Assembly (NCBI GenBank): GCA_046765875.1
Contig: JBKPSJ010000095.1
Span: 1 to 27,048 of the forward strand
From: DASRHY01 sp046765875
Lineage (GTDB): Bacteria; Actinomycetota; Actinomycetes; Propionibacteriales; Kribbellaceae
DNA: 27,048 nt
Direction of reading: 5' to 3'
The position numbers were made by a program, and so were the translations under genes. Shown piece by piece: positions 1-8,011 of the stretch. Under the pieces are notes generated by a model. It had not been told where the DNA came from. It did not search any database and worked only from the letters and a program-made list of their open reading frames with translations. Within the stretch, counting starts at the first letter, position 1. Each line of letters begins with the position of its first letter.

Positions 1-615
1 GTCGGTGACGAAGTACTGCGAGATCAGGCCCTTGTCGAACTGCATACCTTCGGTGAACTCGAGCTCGGTGCCGAAGGTGTTGCTCTCCTCGACGGTGATC
101 ACGCCGTCCTTGCCGACCTTGTCGAACGCCTCGGCGATCAGCGTGCCGATCTCCTCGTCGCGTGCCGAGATGGTGGCGACGTGCGCCATGTCCTCCTTGG
201 AGGACACCTCGCGCGCGGCCTCGATCAGCTTCTCGCTGATCGCGGCGACCGCGGCGTCGATGCCCTTCTTCAGGCTCATCGGGTTGGCGCCGGCGGCGAC
301 GGCCCGCAGGCCCTCGTGCACCAGTGCCTGCGCCAGCACGGTCGCGGTCGTCGTACCGTCACCGGCGATGTCGTTGGTCTTGGTGGCAACCTCCTTGGTC
401 AGTTGCGCACCGAGGTTCTCGAACGGGTCGTCCAGCTCGACCTCACGCGCGACGGTGACGCCGTCGTTGGTGATCGTCGGGACGCCCCACTTCTTGTCCA
501 GGACGACGTAGCGGCCCTTCGGGCCCAGCGTCACCTTGACCGTGTTGGCGAGCGCGTCGACGCCACGCTCAAGGGCACGGCGGGCGTCTTCGTCGAACTC
601 GAGGATCTTGGGCAT
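1..615 (-). CDS. groEL: Chaperonin GroEL, N-terminal part (cut by window edge)
   Basis: ATP-dependent 60 kDa cytosolic chaperonin that folds proteins in a double-ring chamber capped by GroES. The first 205 residues are present and the frame stays open through base 1, so the gene continues outside the window. The family start MPKILEFDEDARRALERG is followed by VKVTLGPKGR (about 27-36) and the nucleotide-binding GDGTTTAT at 85-92. The equatorial domain runs into EELEFTEG-like apical sequence (LEFTEGMQFDKG), ending FVTD. It begins 139 bases after groES on the same strand, with a weak AGGGA upstream of the ATG. As the groES-linked copy it is probably the GroEL1 type of actinobacteria, which often have a second solitary groEL. 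The C-terminus that would decide this is not in the window. Confidence 0.97.
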   Translation of the reverse strand, partial: MPKILEFDEDARRALERGVDALANTVKVTLGPKGRYVVLDKKWGVPTITNDGVTVAREVELDDPFENLGAQLTKEVATKTNDIAGDGTTTATVLAQALVHEGLRAVAAGANPMSLKKGIDAAVAAISEKLIEAAREVSSKEDMAHVATISARDEEIGTLIAEAFDKVGKDGVITVEESNTFGTELEFTEGMQFDKGLISQYFVTD

Positions 616-680
616 AGTGAAACTCAGTCCCTCTCTGCGAGTGGTGCGTACCGGGCCTGCTGCGTTGGGTACGCCGGAAA

Positions 681-734
681 CCGACTCCGCTCCGGTCCCC
701 CGGCTGGATCAGCCGGGGGCCGGAGCGGTGTCGG
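681..734 (-). promoter_or_regulatory. Very long hairpin in the groES-groEL intergenic region
   Basis: A nearly perfect inverted repeat of 54 bases. Arms 697-705 and 711-719 (CCCCCGGCT / AGCCGGGGG) enclose a 5-base loop, arms 687-695 and 720-728 (CCGCTCCGG / CCGGAGCGG) continue the stem past one bulged T, and 681-685 pairs with 730-734. It starts about 20 bases after the groES stop and ends about 65 bases before the groEL ATG. A second short stem (GCGTACC 646-652 with GGTACGC 668-674) follows. There is no long U-run (only TTT), so it may be a partial attenuator, an RNA-processing site or a stabiliser that sets the groES:groEL ratio. The structure is directly visible; the role is inferred. Confidence 0.7.
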
Positions 735-754
735 TCATGGGGCAAGGACGATCG

Positions 755-1051
755 TCACTTGCTGACGACGGCGAGGACGTCGCGCGCCGAGAGGATCAGG
801 TAGTCCTCCCCGTCGTACTTCACCTCGGTGCCGCCGTACTTGGAGTAGATGACCTTGTCGCCGACGCCGATGTCCAGCGGGACCCGGTTGCCGTTGTCGT
901 CGACACGACCCGGGCCGATGGCCAGGACCTCGCCCTCCTGCGGCTTCTCCTTGGCCGTGTCCGGGATGACCAGACCGGACTTCGTCGTCTGCTCGGCTTC
1001 CAGCGGCTTGACGAGGATGCGGTCCTCGAGCGGCTTGATGGTGACCGACAC
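755..1051 (-). CDS. groES: Co-chaperonin GroES (Cpn10)
   Basis: Ten-kDa lid of the GroEL chamber, acting as a heptamer in the cytosol. It is 98 aa, the normal family length. It opens MSVTIKPLEDRILVKPLEAE, has the mobile-loop segment EQTTKSGLVIPDTAKEKPQ (about 20-38), the GDKVIYSKYGGTEVKYDGEDYLIL core and an ending typical of the family (ARDVLAVV). The start is a GTG preceded by GGAGGT at a good distance. It is the first gene of the groESL transcript, downstream of the CIRCE-bearing promoter, so heat-shock control through the HrcA repressor is expected. Confidence 0.97.
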   Translation of the reverse strand: MSVTIKPLEDRILVKPLEAEQTTKSGLVIPDTAKEKPQEGEVLAIGPGRVDDNGNRVPLDIGVGDKVIYSKYGGTEVKYDGEDYLILSARDVLAVVSK

Positions 1052-1155
1052 TTGCTGACCTCCACGGTCGAGATTCTGGTGTGGCTGAGATGTCCCTCAG
1101 GTGTTGCCGGGCCATGGCGCCGCTGCCGTCGCGGGGGTCAGCGGATCCGTACCCG

Positions 1156-1182
1156 CTGGCACCCTCGGGTGGAGAGTGCCAA
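1156..1182 (-). promoter_or_regulatory. Second CIRCE-like operator (HrcA site), downstream copy
   Basis: Read on the minus strand this is TTGGCACTC-N9-GGGTGCCAG, matching the CIRCE layout (TTAGCACTC-N9-GAGTGCTAA) with a 9-base spacer and imperfect arms. It lies just downstream of the -10 of the groES promoter, so it would be transcribed and could add to HrcA repression. Confidence 0.75.
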
Positions 1183-1187
1183 GACCG

Positions 1188-1217
1188 AATCTAGGCCGCC
1201 GATTAGCACTCGGTCAA
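1188..1217 (-). promoter_or_regulatory. groESL promoter (-35 TTGACC, -10 TAGATT)
   Basis: On the minus strand TTGACC (1212-1217) and TAGATT (1188-1193) are separated by 18 bases, a good housekeeping-sigma arrangement for actinobacteria. The -35 sits inside the spacer of the upstream CIRCE element, so a bound repressor would directly block polymerase. The leader to the groES GTG is about 130 bases. Confidence 0.75.
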
Positions 1218-1229
1218 CTTGAGTGCCAG
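1203..1229 (-). promoter_or_regulatory. CIRCE operator (HrcA binding site)
   Basis: The plus strand reads TTAGCACTC-N9-GAGTGCCAG; on the coding (minus) strand it is CTGGCACTC-N9-GAGTGCTAA, the common actinobacterial form. CIRCE is the binding site of the heat-shock repressor HrcA. It overlaps the -35 of the groES promoter. Confidence 0.93.
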
Positions 1230-1376
1230 CACTTTCGCCGCCGGCGTACCAGCCGGAACTCGGTAACAGATCCGAACTCGGAGAGCGCTACAGCCCGTTC
1301 TGAGACAGATGTACGCCGGATGTATCGCCATCCGTCACCGTCGTGACCCGTTAGTCCGTACTCGGGGAGGGGAACC

Positions 1377-1826
1377 ATGCGAATCGGACGCAAAATCGCC
1401 GCGACCCTGCTGGCCACGGCCGGCACCGCGGTCTCACTCGTCGCCACCGGCGGCACGGCCCACGCGGCCGCGACACCGAACTGCACCACGGTAAAGAGTC
1501 AGTACGTCGGCAACGGCTGGTATCTGAACAGCCCGGCCTACAACGCCACCAGTGGCTCGCACTTCAGCTGCTACCTGGAACTCGGCGACCGCAACTCGGC
1601 CGTCACCTGGCTGCAGAAGACGATCCAGTACTGCTACGACGACGGGGAGATCGTCGTCGACGGCGTCTACGGCACTCAGACGCGGGCCAAGGTGCGCATC
1701 GTCCAGGCCCAGCACCACGTCGCGGTGACCGGCATCTACGGCAGGATCAGCCGCTCGGCGATGTACTGGCGGCTTTACAACCCGTCGCTGCACCGCTGGG
1801 GCGAGCAGTGCTACAGCCCGGTCTGA
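1377..1826 (+). CDS. Secreted peptidoglycan-binding-like protein
   Basis: Small exported protein of 149 aa. Residues 1 to about 31 are a classic Sec signal peptide: MRIGRK, then a hydrophobic core rich in A, T, L and V, ending AHA before AATPNC. The mature part resembles a PG_binding_1 fold: GDRNSAVTWLQKTIQ, then the Asp-Gly-x-Tyr-Gly turn VDGVYGTQTRAKVRIVQAQHHVAVTG-like segment (about 72-123). Four cysteines in the mature protein could form two disulfides. No catalytic domain is attached, so it probably only binds cell wall. The start has a strong SD (GGGGAGGGG) and the gene has its own terminator, so it is monocistronic. It is divergent from groES, 147 bases from the CIRCE box. Family assignment is fairly sure; the exact ligand is not. 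Confidence 0.8.
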   Translation: MRIGRKIAATLLATAGTAVSLVATGGTAHAAATPNCTTVKSQYVGNGWYLNSPAYNATSGSHFSCYLELGDRNSAVTWLQKTIQYCYDDGEIVVDGVYGTQTRAKVRIVQAQHHVAVTGIYGRISRSAMYWRLYNPSLHRWGEQCYSPV

Positions 1827-1837
1827 CCGGGCGGACC

Positions 1838-1873
1838 GAGGCGGTGCCGGGCTAACCTGCCCGGCACCGCCTC
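1838..1873 (+). terminator. Strong hairpin terminator after the peptidoglycan-binding-like gene
   Basis: A perfect 15-bp stem (GAGGCGGTGCCGGGC, 1838-1852, with its complement at 1859-1873) and a 6-base loop, 12 bases after the stop codon. No U-tract follows, which is usual for high-GC actinobacterial terminators. It separates this gene from the methyltransferase starting at 1903. Confidence 0.85.
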
Positions 1874-1902
1874 AGCGTTGGCGAGGAGGCAGACTCGGGC
1901 AG

Positions 1903-3075
1903 GTGACACCCGATGCGTTCGCCGCCCTACTGTCGCCACCTGGCGCATCGGCGCTCGCCGCGGCGTGTACGGCGTACCGGCCCGGAAACGAGCTGGTGCT
2001 GGTCTCCCGGCTGCGTCGGACGTACGACGCCGAGCTGGCCTCGACCGCCGTGACCCAGGCGGCGCTCAGACACCGCGCGGCCGCCAAATTCGGCCCGGAC
2101 GCCGGGCGGATGTACTTCACGCCGGACGGGCTCGAACAGGCGACTCGTTCGTCGGTCGCCCGGCATCGAGCATCGCGGCTGGCGTCGTCATTGCCTGGGG
2201 CAACTGTTCTGGATCTCGGCTGCGGGATCGGTGGCGACCTGATCGCGATGGCCCGGGCGGGTCTGCGCGTGACTGGTGTCGACCACGATCCACTGACGGT
2301 GGCCGTTGCCCGGGCCAACCTTTCCGCTCTCGGTCTTGACGCAAGTGCGGCGGTCGGGGATGCCGTCGATGCCGACGTGGCGGCGCACGACGTTGTCTTC
2401 GCCGATCCGGCTCGGCGAGCGGACGGTCGCCGGGTGTTCGACATCAACGCATACTCGCCGCCGTGGTCCTTCGTCACCGGGCTACTTGCCGGAACCGCAT
2501 GCGTGAAGGTCGCGCCCGGTATTCCGCACAACGCCGTGCCGGACGGTGTCGAAGCGGAATGGGTCAGCGATCGCGGCGAGGTCAAGGAGGCCGCGTTGTG
2601 GTCGGGCGCCCTGTCCACTGCGTCTCGACGCGCAACACTCCTGCCGTCCGGTACGACCCTGACCCACGCCGACACCGTCGATCCCGTCGTCCGCCCGGCC
2701 GGGCGGTACATCTACGAGCCGGACGGCGCGGTCATTCGTGCCGGACTCGTCACCGCGATCTGTGCCCTGACCGATGGCTGGCTGCTCGATCCGCGGATCG
2801 CATACGTATCGTCGGACAGACTGGTCGGCACTGCGCTCGCTTCGGCGTACGAGATCGAATCGCGGCTGCCGTACCAGGAGAAGGCCTTGCGAGCGTGGGC
2901 GCGCCGGAGCGGGATCGGCACCCTCGAGCTCAAGAAGCGTGGCATCGACCTGGATCCCGCAGCGTTGCGGCAACGCCTCGCGCCAAAGGGATCCGGGCAA
3001 GCGACACTCGTCATCACGCGCATCGATCGAGAGGCCGCGGTCTTCGCTTGCAGACGGATGTCGCCTACGGGATAG
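1903..3075 (+). CDS. Class I SAM-dependent methyltransferase with THUMP-like C-terminal domain
   Basis: Predicted cytosolic methyltransferase of 390 aa with unknown substrate, probably RNA. The Rossmann SAM-binding motif I is VLDLGCGIGGD (about 102-112), followed by VTGVDHDP (motif II acidic residue, about 123-130) and VVFADPARR (about 164-172), a motif IV-like DPxRR. The last ~80 residues (YQEKALRAWARRSGIGTLELKKRG onward) match the THUMP-like tail seen in an actinobacterial family of this type. The N-terminal ~100 residues are helical and lack motifs I can name. The start is a GTG with GGAGG about 13 bases upstream, slightly far. The HNH gene follows 31 bases later on the same strand and may be co-transcribed. 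Confidence 0.85.
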   Translation: MTPDAFAALLSPPGASALAAACTAYRPGNELVLVSRLRRTYDAELASTAVTQAALRHRAAAKFGPDAGRMYFTPDGLEQATRSSVARHRASRLASSLPGATVLDLGCGIGGDLIAMARAGLRVTGVDHDPLTVAVARANLSALGLDASAAVGDAVDADVAAHDVVFADPARRADGRRVFDINAYSPPWSFVTGLLAGTACVKVAPGIPHNAVPDGVEAEWVSDRGEVKEAALWSGALSTASRRATLLPSGTTLTHADTVDPVVRPAGRYIYEPDGAVIRAGLVTAICALTDGWLLDPRIAYVSSDRLVGTALASAYEIESRLPYQEKALRAWARRSGIGTLELKKRGIDLDPAALRQRLAPKGSGQATLVITRIDREAAVFACRRMSPTG

Positions 3076-3106
3076 CGGTCTGCCGCTTCTGTCGGTGGTC
3101 GAACAT

Positions 3107-4708
3107 ATGCTCGAATACATGAGCGCCTACTCTCTCATCCCGGCGTCCCGGCCGAACCGGCCGGACGATCGGATTGTCGCGCTCAGGCAGGCTTCTCGCC
3201 GCAACCTCGCCGTCGTCCGCTCGTACGGACTGCTGGCCGATCGCGACGGTGACCCGGAGCCGATCCCTGCAGCGGACCTGCTAGACAGGATCCAGGCCCA
3301 GGACACCAGCGGTCTCACCGAGGTCGGCTGGCTCGACCGGCTGCAGGCGCTGGTCCGGGTCGAGGCGCATGTGGCCGCATTGAAGGCTGCCGCGATCGCC
3401 GCGTTCGACGACGCCACCCGCGGTGTCAGCGCCGACCTCGGGCACGAGACCCCCAAACCAGATGACAGGCTCGCCGAGCCGGCCGAACGCCGCTGGCACG
3501 GAGGCCCACTGCGGTCGGTATCCGACGAGATCGGCCTGGTCCTCCAGATCCATCGCAGCGCAGCGAACGTACGGATCGCGCAGTCCTGGGAGCTGACCCA
3601 CAACCACCCGCGCATCCTGGCCGCGCTGTCCGACGGGACACTGACCGAACGCGCCGCCTTCACCCTTGTCGACGAACTGTCCTCGCTGATCGACGAGTCG
3701 CAGTTGCGAGAGGCCGAGACTGCTCTGCTCGACTGGGCGAGAACGCACCCGCTCCAGCGGATCAAGCAGGCCGCACGACGCGAGGCTGCTCGTCGCGATA
3801 ACGCAGCATTGGACAGGATTCGTACTCGGACGCTGGCGGATCGCTCGATCCGGATGATCAGCGACAACTGCGGTTCGGCCGACCTCATCTCGACCCATGA
3901 CGCCGTGCACGCCGCGGCGGCCATGACCAGTCACACCAGTGCGGCTATGAGGTTGCGACGCGCCGGCGATCAGAGGACCCTCGACCAACTGCGCGCCGAC
4001 ATCGCGCTCCACCGCATGCTCGGCAATCCCGATCACCTGCTCGCCAAATCTCCTGACCAGCAGACGGCAGCGTCTCTGCCGACCGACCGCGCCACAGCGG
4101 GCACTCCACCCGCCGACCCGTCTGCGCATGCCCCTATCCGTGGCGACTCGAGCAGTGTTGCCGGCGTCGAGGTGGTGATCCATGCCACGGCGGCCGAGAT
4201 CGAGGCGATCCTCCACCAACGGCACGGCTCGGGCGGTGAGCTCGACGGCCACGGCCCGCTCCCGCAGGGCGCACTGGCCGCTGCACTGACCACTGCCCTG
4301 GCCGCTGGCCGGACCGCTGCCCTGACCGCTGGCCGGGCCGAGACGGCCGGGCCGCTCCGCTCGAAGGTCCGCTGGCACGTCGATGATGGCGTGCCGGCCA
4401 GTGACCCGTTGCGGTACAGCCCGTCCGGCGAGCTCGACCGCTGGGTCCGCCATCGTGACCGTCGCTGTCGCTTCCCCGGCTGCAACCGTCCGGCAACCTT
4501 CTGCGACCTGGACCACCGCGAAGCCTTCGATCCGGACGATCCAGTCGGTGGTCGCACCACCGCGGCGAACCTGCACGCCCTGTGCCGTCACCACCACCGC
4601 CTCAAACACCGTGGCGATTGGACCATACGTCGCAACCCGGACGGCACCACAACCTGGACCAGCCCCACCGGTCGCGAGTACCTCGACGACCCCGAGGCCG
4701 ATCCGTAG
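3107..4708 (+). CDS. DUF222 / HNH endonuclease-like protein
   Basis: A 533-aa protein of the large actinobacterial family with an N-terminal DUF222 (13E12-repeat type) region and a C-terminal HNH nuclease domain. The helical DUF222 region spans roughly 55-330 (VGWLDRLQALVRVEAHVAALKAAA ... LSDGTLTERAAFTLVDEL). A low-complexity Ala/Thr/Gly/Arg linker follows around 385-415. The HNH core is complete: CRFPGC (454-459), CDLDH (466-470), NLHALCRHHHRLKH (C493, H495-497) and a W-containing tail. The conserved cysteines suggest a zinc-stabilised betabeta-alpha metal fold. Many genomes carry several copies and their role is unknown; mobile origin has been suggested. The ATG at 3107 was chosen; an in-frame GTG at 3095 and an ATG at 3119 are alternatives. 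Codon use looks less GC-biased than in the neighbouring housekeeping genes. Confidence 0.88.
   Translation: MLEYMSAYSLIPASRPNRPDDRIVALRQASRRNLAVVRSYGLLADRDGDPEPIPAADLLDRIQAQDTSGLTEVGWLDRLQALVRVEAHVAALKAAAIAAFDDATRGVSADLGHETPKPDDRLAEPAERRWHGGPLRSVSDEIGLVLQIHRSAANVRIAQSWELTHNHPRILAALSDGTLTERAAFTLVDELSSLIDESQLREAETALLDWARTHPLQRIKQAARREAARRDNAALDRIRTRTLADRSIRMISDNCGSADLISTHDAVHAAAAMTSHTSAAMRLRRAGDQRTLDQLRADIALHRMLGNPDHLLAKSPDQQTAASLPTDRATAGTPPADPSAHAPIRGDSSSVAGVEVVIHATAAEIEAILHQRHGSGGELDGHGPLPQGALAAALTTALAAGRTAALTAGRAETAGPLRSKVRWHVDDGVPASDPLRYSPSGELDRWVRHRDRRCRFPGCNRPATFCDLDHREAFDPDDPVGGRTTAANLHALCRHHHRLKHRGDWTIRRNPDGTTTWTSPTGREYLDDPEADP
4290..4337 (+). repeat. Two tandem 24-base repeats inside the HNH gene
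   Basis: Units 4290-4313 and 4314-4337 differ at three positions (both carry CTGCCCTG and CCGCTGGCCGG). A partial related unit (CCGCTGCACTGA) lies just upstream at 4279-4290. The repeats encode related Ala/Thr/Gly/Arg octapeptides in the linker before the HNH domain. Frame is kept because the unit is a multiple of three. Confidence 0.85.
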
Positions 4709-4845
4709 CCCACGCCACCTCTCACGCCACCACTCCGCCGCCCACCATTCCGCCGCCGGCTCGTCGATCCGGGCGGCCACTGCACCGTGCCCACGTGATC
4801 TGGTGATCAGCGGGGCTGGTTGGAAACGGCCATGCGAACGGCAGG

Positions 4846-5607
4846 TTAGAAGCGGCCTATGACGGGGCGGCGGAAGCGGGCGGCGGCGATCGAGGCGATT
4901 GCCTGTGCGTTGGGTCGACTGCGGGTCCAATGGGGCAACGGGTCCGGTGGGCGCGACGGGTCGCTGTCGAGCAGGTCGGTGAGCCCGTCGGCCGTGGAGC
5001 CGAGTGACTGGCCTACGAAACGGCGTACCAGTTCGTTCCAGTCGCCGAAACGCCGGAGCAACGCGTGTGCCTCGCCGGCCGCGCTGAGACTGGCGACCGA
5101 CCCACCTGCGGCGCGGAGGTCGGTGGCGTACCGAACAGTGCGCCTTGGATCGGTGAGCCGGTCCTCGGCTCCGTGCGCGAGGACGACCACCCGCTCCGGC
5201 AGCGGTACCAGCAGATCATCCTCGGGCAGCCACGGTGCCAGCGCTAGGACGGCGCGAACCCGTTCGTGGTCGCCGATCCGGGTGACCGCCCGGCCGCCCA
5301 TCGAGTGGCCGATCAGCGCGACCCGTGTGATCCGGCCCGGCAGCCGGTCGAGCACCGCTCGCAGGTCGGCGGCGGCATGGGCTTGCGAACCGTTCCAGCC
5401 CCGGTACCGGTACCGCATCAGGCCGACTGCCGCATCGGGCGCGGTGCGCCGGGCGATGTCCGCGAACGGCCACATGCGCAACAGCGGTGTCCGCCAGTCG
5501 TGCGGATCGTCCATCGAGTGCTCCTGGCCCCCGTGTGCGACGAGCACCAAGTCCGTCGCGGACCCATGCGCGGCGATCAGATCCACCCACGGCCGGTCCA
5601 AGGTCAT
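4846..5607 (-). CDS. Alpha/beta hydrolase, cytosolic
   Basis: A 253-aa single-domain alpha/beta hydrolase. It shows an oxyanion-type AHGGQEHS segment (about 24-31), the nucleophile elbow GHSMGG with Ser102, a probable acid at Asp149 (AHGAEDRLTDP) and a catalytic His181 (AGEAHALL). No signal peptide is visible, and the substrate cannot be read from the sequence; dienelactone-hydrolase-like or esterase families are candidates. Its ATG overlaps the stop of the upstream truncated GNAT gene (ATGA), so it is the last gene of the long leftward operon. It is convergent with the HNH gene; I see no clear terminator in the 137-base gap. Confidence 0.85.
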   Translation of the reverse strand: MTLDRPWVDLIAAHGSATDLVLVAHGGQEHSMDDPHDWRTPLLRMWPFADIARRTAPDAAVGLMRYRYRGWNGSQAHAAADLRAVLDRLPGRITRVALIGHSMGGRAVTRIGDHERVRAVLALAPWLPEDDLLVPLPERVVVLAHGAEDRLTDPRRTVRYATDLRAAGGSVASLSAAGEAHALLRRFGDWNELVRRFVGQSLGSTADGLTDLLDSDPSRPPDPLPHWTRSRPNAQAIASIAAARFRRPVIGRF

Positions 5608-5827
5608 CGCGGACCGGCGTAGAGGACCCCAGCAGGGACCTGGCGAACAAGGTAGCGCCCCGGGTCTGCGTCGTGCAGGCTGGCGACGCTGTTCTCGATG
5701 GACCGCTCGACCACATCGCGCGGGACGCCGGGCGACCAGTAGGCCGTGCGCAGGTACCCGTGCACGACGTCGAGGTCCAGCCGGGCCGGGTCGTCGCCGA
5801 CGTACCCGTTGCGTGAGGCAACTACCG

Positions 5828-5831
<4 letters not shown>
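5604..5831 (-). pseudogene. Truncated GNAT acetyltransferase remnant (or short GNAT-derived protein)
   Basis: A 75-aa frame beginning MTVVASRNGYVGDDPARLDLDVVHGYL. Residues up to about 50 (LDVVHGYLRTAYWSPGVPRDVVERSIENS) are the characteristic N-terminus of a GNAT family in which full proteins run to about 140 aa. The acetyl-CoA-binding core (VGFARVV... and the R/Q-x-x-G-x-G loop) is missing; after about residue 50 the sequence diverges and stops. No continuation is visible in the other two frames, so this looks like an internal deletion rather than a single frameshift. Both junctions are still tight: its ATG overlaps the tsaD stop and its TGA overlaps the next gene's ATG, each as ATGA. It therefore may still be translated and could couple translation of the hydrolase. 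It cannot be a working acetyltransferase as it stands. Confidence 0.7.
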
Positions 5832-6878
<1,047 letters not shown>

Positions 6879-6886
<8 letters not shown>

Positions 6887-7346
6887 CGTTCTCCTGTCGG
6901 ATGAGGCGCATGATCAGCGCGTCGCCGTCACCGTAGTACCCGCGCCGCCGGCTGATCTCAACGAACCCCGCTCCGCGATAGAGAGCGATCGCAGCATCGT
7001 TGCCCTCGGCAACCTCCAGCAGCACGACCCGGCCCGCGACCGAGTCCAGCGCCGCGGACAGCAGGGCGGCCGCCACTCCGGTACGCCGTACCGACGGTGC
7101 GACCGCGATCCGGGTGAGATCCACCGGGTCCTCGACGAACTCCGGCACGATCAGCGAGACGTAGCCGGCAAGGACCGAGCCGGAAACAGAAACCAGGATC
7201 CGCCGGTCCGCTCGTGCGAATTCGTCCGCCCAGGACGCCACACTCCAGGCCCCGGCGCCGAAACATGCGGCGTCCAGCCCCGCCACCGCGTCGACATCCG
7301 CCGACGTCGCCGGCCGGACCACGACCTGGGATGTCACCCGCCTCAC
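6879..7346 (-). CDS. rimI: GNAT N-acetyltransferase, RimI-like
   Basis: A 155-aa GNAT enzyme of the RimI type, which acetylates the N-terminal Ala of ribosomal protein bS18 in E. coli; in actinobacteria RimI may act on other N-termini. The order tsaB-rimI-tsaD is a widely conserved neighbourhood and supports the name. Visible features are VVRPATSADVDAVAGLDAACFG at the N-terminus, the acetyl-CoA loop in IAVAPSVRRTGVAAALL (about 81-97), and LLEVAEGNDAAIALYRGAGF with the RRGYYGDGDALIMRL ending. The start is a GTG whose GTGA overlaps the tsaB stop; a second in-frame GTG three codons later is possible. Confidence 0.92.
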
Positions 7347-8011
7347 GTGAGCACGCTCTTCGGACCCGCGGACAGCGTCACGTCCGGCCGGCGCAGATAC
7401 AGCGGCTCCGGCGCAATCAGTTCGAGCGACCCGTCAAGCACACCCTTGGCGAGTACGGCACCCGAAGGATGCTCGGCACCGCCTGCCACGAACCGGTCGC
7501 CGAGCACGTCCGCGTACAGGACGGCACCGTGACCGACCAGCGGCAGGTCGCCAAAGACGTGCGCGACCGCGGCCGGTCTGTCCACCGCCGGGCCCTCGAT
7601 CCGCCGTCGCGAGCCGTCCGCGGCCGGCGCGTCGTACACGGCCCAGTAGATCTCCCTGCGCCGCGCGTCGGTCGCGACCGCTACGGGCGCACCTACAGCA
7701 GTCTCGCGCGCGATGATGTCGAGACTGCACACGCCGACCACCTCGATCCCGAGCAGATCGGCCATTGTCCGCGCGGTCACAAGCCCGACCCGCAGACCGG
7801 TGAACGGCCCCGGCCCGGCGCCCACCACGATCGTGGTCAGACCGGACGGCCGTACCCCGGCCTCGGCGAGCACCGACCGGATCGCCGGCGCCAGCAGTTC
7901 GCCGTGCCGCAGCCCGTCGCTCAGCGACACGGCGGCGAGCACCCGGTCGCCGGCCGGGTCGGCGACCGCTACCATCACCACCGGGCTCGAGGTGTCAAAG
8001 GCGAGCAGCAA
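7343..8011 (-). CDS. tsaB: tRNA threonylcarbamoyladenosine biosynthesis protein TsaB
   Basis: Non-catalytic partner that dimerises with TsaD in t6A synthesis; an ASKHA-fold protein. It begins LLLAFDTSSPVVMVAV, has the VGAGPGPFTGLRVGL signature and ATDARRREIYWAVYD in the middle, and lacks the TsaD metal histidines. About 222 aa, normal for the family. I chose the TTG at 8011 because AAGGGA lies at proper distance; a TTG at 8026 would add MKGTS but has no SD. The gene overlaps the end of the GNAT-TsaE gene by 17 bases and ends in a GTGA overlap with rimI. Confidence 0.95.
   Translation of the reverse strand: MLLAFDTSSPVVMVAVADPAGDRVLAAVSLSDGLRHGELLAPAIRSVLAEAGVRPSGLTTIVVGAGPGPFTGLRVGLVTARTMADLLGIEVVGVCSLDIIARETAVGAPVAVATDARRREIYWAVYDAPAADGSRRRIEGPAVDRPAAVAHVFGDLPLVGHGAVLYADVLGDRFVAGGAEHPSGAVLAKGVLDGSLELIAPEPLYLRRPDVTLSAGPKSVLT

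Noticed and set aside
1903..4708. Restriction-modification system
   Set aside because: The methyltransferase has a THUMP-like tail and no DNA-methylase motif, and no specificity subunit or restriction ATPase is nearby. Kept only as a co-location worth checking.
3281..4930. Long open frame (about 549 codons) antisense to the HNH gene
   Set aside because: The plus-strand frame has clear DUF222 and HNH motifs. The antisense product has no recognisable domain and a composition typical of GC-rich shadow frames.
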